Shown: positions 1 to 4,408 of the stretch, piece after piece | Position numbering within the stretch: position 1 is the stretch's first letter | How the letters are laid out: each line of letters opens with the position of its first letter | IMG/VR virus record: IMGVR_UViG_3300032092_000276 | Coordinates: 1-22,854 of that record | DNA: 22,854 nucleotides | Source: a virus | Strand: one strand, 5' to 3' | Position numbers and translations under genes: made by a program | The notes under the pieces: model-generated | What the model saw: the letters and a program-made list of their open reading frames with translations, nothing else | Told to the model about the DNA's origin: nothing | Database searches by the model: none

Positions 1-1
1 T

Positions 2-109
2 AAAATACCCTATCGTTTTTTTCGCCTAACCGAACTCGGCGAGCTGTGCCTTCCCCAACCTCAGCCTGTTGGCATCGTAGGGAAGATCAGGCGAATCCTA
101 GGATTCTGA
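2..109 (+). CDS. Possible C-terminal end of an upstream gene
   Basis: One frame is open from the window edge to TGA at 107-109, giving about 35 residues (begins KIPYRFF, ends RRILGF). The stop lies at the right side of an inverted repeat, as a gene end might. Thirty-six open codons can occur by chance, and no family is recognisable, so this is only a candidate tail of a gene starting left of the window. Confidence 0.3.
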   Translation, partial: KIPYRFFRLTELGELCLPQPQPVGIVGKIRRILGF

Positions 110-111
110 TC
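85..111. repeat. Inverted repeat with 14-bp perfect palindrome
   Basis: GAATCCTAGGATTC at 93-106 is a perfect palindrome. It sits inside a longer imperfect arm pair, GATCAG (85-90) with CTGATC (106-111). As RNA it would fold into an 11-bp stem with a 3-nt bulge. No T-run follows, so it is not a standard terminator. It lies just upstream of the C11 run and the first gene, and could be an operator, a processing site or a recombination scar. Confidence 0.55.
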
Positions 112-115
112 ATCA

Positions 116-126
116 CCCCCCCCCCC
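116..126 (+). repeat. Homopolymer C11
   Basis: Eleven consecutive C lie between the inverted repeat and the first copy of TCACAAGCC (128-136), 15 bases upstream of the chosen start at 142. A matching G11 run lies at 1705-1715, also next to TCACAAGCC copies. Runs this long are unusual in phage DNA and can slip. Confidence 0.9.
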
Positions 127-141
127 ATCACAAGCCTCCCA

Positions 142-858
142 ATGAACACCAGCACCCGCGCCTCATTCAAGGATGCAAACCACGCCCACGCCTCTACGGC
201 CCGTGGCCCCCTGCTCAGGCCCGAAGGGGTGATCCTGCCGAACACCACCACCACCACAAGCCAACCCGCCACCCTACAGGCCCAAGAGCTGGAGAAGGCC
301 CATCAAGCCCAAATCACCTACACCCGCACCGCCAGCACCGACGCCCATTGCGCCACCCTTGCAGCCTGCTACCGGGAGGCATTGAACAATGAAGAGGCGC
401 AATTGCCCGTAACCCATGCCCTGCTCACAAGTGCACGCTACTGGCTATATGAGCAGTATTATCTAGTATTAAACAAAGGCTACTGTCCTGTGTTCCTTCC
501 AGGCCCACAGCCACTTGAGTCTGCCCTAATAGCATTTTCTCAACCATCCCCGTATCCATACACTATACGTGCTGTACCTGTCTCCACAGACAACAACGGC
601 TCCCACCCTGTATGGACACCGTTTGAGAACCTACTGTTCAGGTTCGTGCATGATTACGCTCATTTCACCATTGGAGCCCCCGCCACCTTTGATGGCGAGC
701 TCGCAGTAGCACGCCACACCCTCACCCCGGCGGTCCGAGCAGACGAGCCCTTAGCGCGTTTCCTGGCCTCTGAGAGTGTAGGGCAGGTTGCCTTGTCCAT
801 CGTGACAGGCACCTACCCTGAGCAGATCATCGCCGCCGGCATTCTGGAGCTTATCTAA
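142..858 (+). CDS. Conserved phage protein with HDYAHF motif, function unknown
   Basis: The protein has 238 residues from ATG 142. A GTG at 46 would add 32 residues, but these read through the palindrome and the C11 run, so I prefer 142. The N-terminal 60 residues are Thr/Ala-rich and probably disordered. The C-terminal half has FRFVHDYAHF followed by FDGELAVARH, then a SESVGQ segment and a TYPEQI segment. From memory this resembles a phage family, common in actinophages, with a pattern like FRxVHDxxGH...F..hGE...H...E..GQ. The conserved His, Asp and Glu could bind metal, but no activity is known to me. Its stop is one base before the next ATG, so it is coupled with the DUF7178-like gene. AT content is a little higher than in the replication genes. 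Confidence 0.75.
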   Translation: MNTSTRASFKDANHAHASTARGPLLRPEGVILPNTTTTTSQPATLQAQELEKAHQAQITYTRTASTDAHCATLAACYREALNNEEAQLPVTHALLTSARYWLYEQYYLVLNKGYCPVFLPGPQPLESALIAFSQPSPYPYTIRAVPVSTDNNGSHPVWTPFENLLFRFVHDYAHFTIGAPATFDGELAVARHTLTPAVRADEPLARFLASESVGQVALSIVTGTYPEQIIAAGILELI

Positions 859-859
859 A

Positions 860-1513
860 ATGATTAAACCTCCCATCACAAGCCGAACCACTGGCATCAT
901 TGGCACCTTTCACCTCTCCACGGAATCCGAACGTATCGCCGGTCGTCAGTGGTATTCACAAGCCCACACAGCCGCCCTTGACCTATCAGCATCCTACCCG
1001 GTAGGAGTGATCACAGCCGCCGGTGTGATAGCTGCGCTCAGCCCCAATAATCGATGGTATCGCAACCTGTTAGACGCAGATGCACTAATCGACTGCTACC
1101 ACGAACGAGGAGCACATGCAGCCTCACAGGTCAAGGTCTGTACCTACGCCGCCATGGCACAAAAGGCCTTGACGATCCTAAAACTGCAGCATCCAACCGT
1201 AGAAGATGTGGCCACGATTCTAAACGGTCGAAAGATTACAGCTTTCTACCGCTGCATTCTCGGATCACAGACGGCTGTATGCGTAGATGGTCACGCCTAT
1301 TCAATATGGGCAGGCGAAACGATCCGCACCAATAAAACCCCTAAGATCAGCCCCAGACTCTATGAACAGATCGCACGCGACTACATACAAGCCGCCGCCA
1401 TGATTGGCCACTGCCCGTCACCTACTCTTCACGGTCCCAATAACCCCTTTCTTACCCCCGTGCAACTACAAGCAATAACATGGGTTGCCCATAAACGCAT
1501 CAATGGCCGGTGA
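860..1513 (+). CDS. DUF7178-like protein, possible HhH glycosylase-type fold
   Basis: The 217-residue protein begins at ATG 860, directly after the preceding stop. It has the string VIAALSPNNRWYRNLLDA, then a GRKITAFYRCI segment and CVDGHAYSIW, and ends near LQAITWVAHKR. This arrangement (LSPxxxWxxN, a lysine-containing helix, then V-D-xH) matches what I recall of phage DUF7178 proteins. Their layout is reminiscent of helix-hairpin-helix DNA glycosylases, where a Lys and an Asp form the catalytic pair; here K and D lie in those segments. A role in base excision or in modification of host DNA is inference only. It forms a two-gene unit with the HDYAHF protein. Confidence 0.75.
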   Translation: MIKPPITSRTTGIIGTFHLSTESERIAGRQWYSQAHTAALDLSASYPVGVITAAGVIAALSPNNRWYRNLLDADALIDCYHERGAHAASQVKVCTYAAMAQKALTILKLQHPTVEDVATILNGRKITAFYRCILGSQTAVCVDGHAYSIWAGETIRTNKTPKISPRLYEQIARDYIQAAAMIGHCPSPTLHGPNNPFLTPVQLQAITWVAHKRINGR

Positions 1514-1527
1514 CACGATACCGCCTG

Positions 1528-1689
1528 ATGGACCTTAGCAACCTAGACAGGGAGCTGATCGCATGGCGCAACCACATTTGGGCCCAACGCCTCATTGATG
1601 CCAGCAACCGCATTGGCCGACCTTCAGGCCTCAGTCCGCCACCATCTCAACCGATCAGCCCCCCTGATCATCCAGGCCCTGCTCCATAA
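1528..1689 (+). CDS. Small hypothetical protein, Pro-rich tail
   Basis: ATG 1528 to TAA 1687-1689 encodes 53 residues. The first 33 (start MDLSNLDRELIAWRNHIWAQ) look like an amphipathic helix. The last 20 are Pro/Ser-rich. It begins 14 bases after the preceding gene. Its stop codon falls in the loop and stem edge of a strong terminator, so translation to the end would disturb that hairpin. A competing frame from 1595 crosses the terminator, the G11 run and the 18-bp repeats and is much less gene-like. No family recognised. Confidence 0.5.
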   Translation: MDLSNLDRELIAWRNHIWAQRLIDASNRIGRPSGLSPPPSQPISPPDHPGPAP

Positions 1690-1700
1690 GCAGGGCTTTT
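1676..1700 (+). terminator. Rho-independent terminator
   Basis: GCCCTGCT (1676-1683), loop CCATA, AGCAGGGC (1689-1696), then TTTT. The 8-bp stem is perfect and GC-rich. It ends the first transcription block of two or three genes. The stop codon of the 53-residue ORF (1687-1689) overlaps the loop, so a ribosome finishing that ORF would cover the stem and could reduce termination. Confidence 0.8.
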
Positions 1701-1704
1701 CTAT

Positions 1705-1715
1705 GGGGGGGGGGG
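1705..1715 (+). repeat. Homopolymer G11
   Basis: Eleven consecutive G follow the terminator by a few bases and precede two TCACAAGCC copies. It is the strand complement of the C11 run at 116-126, so the two runs bracket the first block of genes in inverted orientation. Confidence 0.9.
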
Positions 1716-1718
1716 TTA

Positions 1719-1742
1719 TCACAAGCCTAAGAATCACAAGCC
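1719..1742 (+). repeat. Pair of TCACAAGCC copies, part of a dispersed 9-mer family
   Basis: Copies lie at 1719-1727 and 1734-1742, separated by six bases. The same 9-mer occurs at 128, 876, 956, 2486, 2981, 6477, 7288 and 11783 (start positions), all on the + strand. I saw no GGCTTGTGA. About 0.1 copies per strand are expected by chance in 23 kb. Several are preceded by AT or CCAT. Copies occur both between and inside genes, and in more than one reading frame. Confidence 0.7.
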
Positions 1743-1796
1743 GACTGGGGCGTGGACAATTTCAACTCTGGCCCACTTCGACTGGGGCGTGGACAA
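1742..1796 (+). repeat. Two direct copies of an 18-bp element
   Basis: CGACTGGGGCGTGGACAA is found at 1742-1759 and 1779-1796, start-to-start spacing 37 bp (about 3.5 helical turns). Both copies are in the 156-bp gap between the terminator block and the next gene. I found no further exact copy in the window. They may be operators, or early promoter elements for the phage or host polymerase, as each contains TGGACA, close to a sigma70 -35 box. Confidence 0.75.
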
Positions 1797-1820
1797 AAGG
1801 CCCGCCTTTGATGGTACACT
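1790..1820 (+). promoter_or_regulatory. Candidate host sigma70-type promoter
   Basis: TGGACA (1790-1795), inside the second 18-bp repeat, and TACACT (1815-1820) resemble -35 and -10 boxes. The 19-bp spacer is longer than ideal. Position fits: it is downstream of a terminator and 25 bases before ATG 1846, which starts a long chain of coupled genes. Weak match overall. Confidence 0.35.
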
Positions 1821-1845
1821 TAAGAGGTCCTCAACGGAGCCGACC

Positions 1846-2040
1846 ATGACCCAACCGCAAGTAGCTCAAAACCGCCTTCCCATCATCGACTACACGGAAG
1901 ACCTTCAGGAATTTTACGCTTTCAGAGATGCCTTGCTTGGTCCTCCCAGTCCTGTGGTAGAATCCTCTGGTCCAGGCATCAGCTCCTCTGAGCCTGAACC
2001 TATCCCTCCCAACACCTTCCCCGCCTCCGACATCTACTGA
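1846..2040 (+). CDS. Small acidic hypothetical protein
   Basis: ATG 1846 has GGAG about seven bases upstream, so I prefer it to the GTG at 1789, which would read through the repeats and the putative -10 box. The 64-residue product (start MTQPQVAQNR) has an ordered-looking N-terminal half with LQEFYAFRDALLG and a Pro/Ser/Glu-rich, probably disordered C-terminal half. It is the first gene after the candidate promoter and shares one base with the next gene. Small acidic early proteins of T7-like phages often inhibit host enzymes, but nothing in this sequence points to a target. Confidence 0.65.
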   Translation: MTQPQVAQNRLPIIDYTEDLQEFYAFRDALLGPPSPVVESSGPGISSSEPEPIPPNTFPASDIY

Positions 2041-2282
2041 TGAGCAACTCCAGCAGCACCGTGGACACCTCCCCCGTCAACCCCATCATCCAGCAGGCTC
2101 GCTGGATCACTACCAAACTCAGGATCAAAGGCCAACGTGCCCTCACTGGGGGAGAGAAAACCTTCATTGCCCAGCTCTCCTATCGAGCTACCGTCCAAAA
2201 CGATCGCACCGCCCAGCGACTGATCAGCGACATCACCGTGGCCCATCTGGAATATCAACTTACCCTCACATCAAACAAATGA
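2040..2282 (+). CDS. Small hypothetical protein
   Basis: The 80-residue product starts at ATG 2040, overlapping the previous TGA by one base. After a Ser/Thr-rich 12-residue leader it appears all-helical (IIQQARWITTKLR, then GGEKTFIAQLSYRATVQ and a final helix). There is no signal peptide, membrane segment or cysteine. It ends with an ATGA overlap onto the next gene. No family recognised. The shared chain suggests expression with its neighbours early in infection. Confidence 0.7.
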   Translation: MSNSSSTVDTSPVNPIIQQARWITTKLRIKGQRALTGGEKTFIAQLSYRATVQNDRTAQRLISDITVAHLEYQLTLTSNK

Positions 2283-2617
2283 GTATTGCCTTTGAGCCCT
2301 TGGTTGACCCTGAGGACTATGATGAGTTGATCTATGAGATGCTTCACAGTGTCGTCGATCGCACCATCGAGTTGGCATCCAAGGCTGACACCGCTTACAC
2401 ACCTCACGACAACACTGAGGGAGAACGTGATGCTGATAATGAGGATCGTGAAGAGTCCTATGAAGGTTTCGTCAACATCATCCGCTCACAAGCCAACTTC
2501 ACCCCATCAGAACAAGCTGAGTTTCAATCCACTGGAATACTGCTGAATTGTCTGATCAACGCAGCAGTGGCACGACGGTCTAGCCTCTACCACGACACCC
2601 ATCCGGAGGAATCATGA
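2279..2617 (+). CDS. Acidic hypothetical protein
   Basis: The 112-residue protein starts at ATG 2279 (ATGA overlap with the previous gene) and ends with an ATGA overlap onto the next. It is strongly acidic, with a Glu/Asp-rich stretch around residues 46-60 (NTEGERDADNEDREE) between two helical regions. A TCACAAGCC copy (2486) lies within the gene. Acidic helical proteins of this size can be DNA mimics or polymerase inhibitors in phages, but I see no specific family signature. Confidence 0.7.
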   Translation: MSIAFEPLVDPEDYDELIYEMLHSVVDRTIELASKADTAYTPHDNTEGERDADNEDREESYEGFVNIIRSQANFTPSEQAEFQSTGILLNCLINAAVARRSSLYHDTHPEES

Positions 2618-2868
2618 TCCACTACACCCCACCTCAAACCATTCCACCCGCCCAAGCCGGCGAGATCGCAGTCTACATTGCAGCCAAAGCACTATGCTTT
2701 GCCTTAGACGGCAGGCTTCCCACATCCGAACTCCAAGCAGGCCTTGATCGAGGCCTTGCTGCAGTAGGTCTGCGGCCCATTCCTCCTCACCAGATCATGC
2801 CAATCTGGAAATCGGCTATACAGATTGTTGAAGACCCAAAAGCCTGTCCATTTCTTCTAAAACCCTGA
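2614..2868 (+). CDS. Small hypothetical protein, 3' end duplicated downstream
   Basis: The 84-residue product starts at ATG 2614 with GGAGGAATC just upstream, a good Shine-Dalgarno, and ATGA coupling. It has a helical core (AGEIAVYIAAKALCFALDG) and ends in CPFLLKP. The DNA encoding CPFLLKP and its stop reappears at 3814-3837, after the glycosyltransferase gene, where it joins the next gene by an ATGA overlap. Before the insertion this gene was probably followed directly by the gene at 3834. Function unknown. Confidence 0.75.
   Translation: MIHYTPPQTIPPAQAGEIAVYIAAKALCFALDGRLPTSELQAGLDRGLAAVGLRPIPPHQIMPIWKSAIQIVEDPKACPFLLKP
2844..2861 (+). repeat. 18-bp direct repeat, left copy
   Basis: CTGTCCATTTCTTCTAAA, at the 3' end of the gene ending at 2868, is repeated exactly at 3813-3830. 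The repeats flank the glycosyltransferase gene with 969 bp start-to-start spacing. Confidence 0.9.
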
Positions 2869-2883
2869 ACTTCCCACACCGTC

Positions 2884-3774
2884 ATGTACTTGGAAGCCGT
2901 CATTGTTTGCGTCAACTATTCTGACTTTCTGGCGCACACCCTGCCAGAGAATCGAACAATGTTTGACAACATGGTTGTTGTCACAAGCCTCAACGATCTG
3001 GATACAGTTAGAATTTGCAATAAATACAACGTCAGGTGCATCCAGACCGATGCGTTCTATCAAAACAAAGAAGTGTTCAACAAAGGAGCTGGCATCAATG
3101 TCGGCCTAAAAGCGTTGAATCGTACAGGATGGGTTTTGCACCTCGACGCAGACATCTATCTACCTCCGCTAACTCGGCATGTACTCCGTAAGGAATGCCT
3201 CCAGCCAAACAAGATATACTCAGCTGATCGTCTGATGTGTCCCGACTACGAAAGCTGGGCACAATATCGTAGGAGCTGGAGAAGCGTGCATGAAGACTGG
3301 AGCTTCACTCACCTCGACCTATTTCGAGCTGGCAGTCGTATTGTGCAGTATGGCGAATACTTGGATGAAGGCACTCCCGATGGTTGGGTCCCTATTGGCT
3401 ACTTCCAACTTTGGAATCCAAATGGATCAGGAATTCACACCTATCCAGCAAACCACGGTGCGGCCGATCGCAGCGACGTGTTGCATGCAAAGCAGTGGAC
3501 AAGGGCCAATAGGGTCCTGATTCCCGAAGTGGTAGTCATTCACCTGGAAAGCGAAGAGTGCACGATGGGAGCAAACTGGAGGGGAAGAAGAACCATGTGG
3601 TTCGGGCCTGCACCTCAGCTCCCACAGATCAAAGAAGCGGAAGTGCCACCGGAGGAGTCCTGCACGCACTTCACACCCTGCCCGCTTCCTCCTACCGTGC
3701 CTCGTCGCTGCCCAGAACTTTGGTGGCCGCTGCGTGGTATAGTACGATGGCTGTTGAGGCTTCCCCGCTACTGA
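2884..3774 (+). CDS. Glycosyltransferase, GT-A fold
   Basis: The 296-residue protein begins at ATG 2884. The N-terminus has beta-strands typical of a GT-A nucleotide-sugar domain (EAVIVCVNYSDFL, MVVVTSLND), then NKGAGINVGL and HLDADIYLPP, whose D88-A-D90 is the metal-binding DxD motif. A later part contains GYFQLWNP and a VVVIHLES segment. The C-terminus is Pro-rich and ends in a Trp-rich amphipathic stretch. The enzyme would transfer a sugar from a nucleotide donor; the acceptor may be phage DNA, a virion protein or a host surface glycan, and cannot be read from sequence. Its first half is more AT-rich than neighbouring genes. It is flanked by 18-bp direct repeats and interrupts an otherwise coupled gene chain, so it looks like an inserted accessory gene. 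Confidence 0.85.
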   Translation: MYLEAVIVCVNYSDFLAHTLPENRTMFDNMVVVTSLNDLDTVRICNKYNVRCIQTDAFYQNKEVFNKGAGINVGLKALNRTGWVLHLDADIYLPPLTRHVLRKECLQPNKIYSADRLMCPDYESWAQYRRSWRSVHEDWSFTHLDLFRAGSRIVQYGEYLDEGTPDGWVPIGYFQLWNPNGSGIHTYPANHGAADRSDVLHAKQWTRANRVLIPEVVVIHLESEECTMGANWRGRRTMWFGPAPQLPQIKEAEVPPEESCTHFTPCPLPPTVPRRCPELWWPLRGIVRWLLRLPRY

Positions 3775-3812
3775 ATGGCAACTCCCGCCCAGCTGGTCTA
3801 AGAGCCGAACGT

Positions 3813-3830
3813 CTGTCCATTTCTTCTAAA
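3813..3830 (+). repeat. 18-bp direct repeat, right copy
   Basis: Exact copy of 2844-2861. In the same reading frame it again encodes CPFLLK, followed by P and a stop (3814-3837). Upstream in that frame a TAA occurs at 3799-3801, so only a remnant of about eleven codons remains, preceded by EPNV rather than EDPKA. This is a gene-end scar rather than a gene. Confidence 0.9.
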
Positions 3831-3833
3831 GCC

Positions 3834-4073
3834 ATGATCCCATCCAATGAACAAGTTGATGCAGAGCTTGATAGATTCAGGCCTACGTCTGCTTTCAATT
3901 CAGCCAAGCCTCCACTAGGCCTGCGTCCTCGACGTATTGCCGATAACCTCAGGGCCATCGAGATTCACGAAGCAATCGGTCGAGCCTTGACCCATATTCA
4001 CATCCAGCCCATCCCCTCTGAATGGATCGATGAGTTTGTTGAGATCATCAACCGCTACCCACCCAAGCCATGA
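3834..4073 (+). CDS. Small hypothetical protein
   Basis: From ATG 3834 the product has 79 residues (start MIPSNEQVDAELDRFRP, end EIINRYPPKP). The start overlaps the stop of the duplicated CPFLLKP remnant as ATGA, the same coupling seen at intact junctions nearby, which supports this start. An in-frame ATG at 3747 would add 29 residues, including the repeat read in another frame, and is less likely. The protein has a basic linker (GLRPRRIADNLR) and two helices. It shares an ATGA junction with the small membrane gene. No family recognised. Confidence 0.65.
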   Translation: MIPSNEQVDAELDRFRPTSAFNSAKPPLGLRPRRIADNLRAIEIHEAIGRALTHIHIQPIPSEWIDEFVEIINRYPPKP

Positions 4074-4210
4074 TCACTCCCGTTGAGCTCTGCATTGCTG
4101 TCGGATACTCTACTGCTGCTGGCATTGCCTTAGGGGCGGAGTTGTGGCCCTTTGCTGTCTGCCTGGTTGCCCTGCAAGTCGCGTTTGTCACCAAGACCTT
4201 AACTACCTGA
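4070..4210 (+). CDS. Small membrane protein
   Basis: ATG 4070 (ATGA overlap with the previous stop) to TGA 4208-4210 encodes 46 residues. Residues 6-40 are almost entirely hydrophobic, with a short Glu/Leu/Trp/Pro turn in the middle (GAELWPF), so it could span the membrane once or as a tight two-helix hairpin. The C-terminus is short and polar (TKTLTT). Small membrane proteins are frequent among early genes of T7-like phages, but no specific family is recognised. Confidence 0.6.
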   Translation: MITPVELCIAVGYSTAAGIALGAELWPFAVCLVALQVAFVTKTLTT

Positions 4211-4213
4211 ACC

Positions 4214-4405
4214 ATGGACCTGAAATCATGTAGTCACTGTGGCGTCGTAATTGATGGCGACAGGCTCTACTTTGCCCCAAGAGGAAAGTGGCACGATGAA
4301 GAAGGCGTGATACGCCGTCATCTCGTGGCTGTCAAACCCAATAAGGACCTAGGGGCTTATGTCGAGTGCCCATCATGTCACCAGCCCATTTTCGAAGATA
4401 GCTGA
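4214..4405 (+). CDS. Small Cys4 zinc-binding protein
   Basis: The 63-residue product starts at ATG 4214, three bases after the preceding stop. CSHC (C6, C9) near the N-terminus and CPSC (C52, C55) near the C-terminus form a zinc-ribbon-like Cys4 set, separated by a basic, beta-rich middle with KWHDEEGVIRRH. Zinc ribbons of this size bind nucleic acid or bridge proteins. Its location immediately before the RNA polymerase would fit a transcription or host-takeover role, but that is inference from position. Confidence 0.7.
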   Translation: MDLKSCSHCGVVIDGDRLYFAPRGKWHDEEGVIRRHLVAVKPNKDLGAYVECPSCHQPIFEDS

Positions 4406-4408
4406 CAC

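Noticed and set aside
1595-1849. 84-residue ORF from TTG 1595
   Set aside because: It reads across the terminator, the G11 run and the tandem repeats. The shorter ORF 1528-1689 looks more like a gene.
3558-3833. Longer form of the gene ending at 4073, from GTG 3558
   Set aside because: It would overlap the glycosyltransferase by more than 200 bases in another frame and read the repeat out of its original frame.
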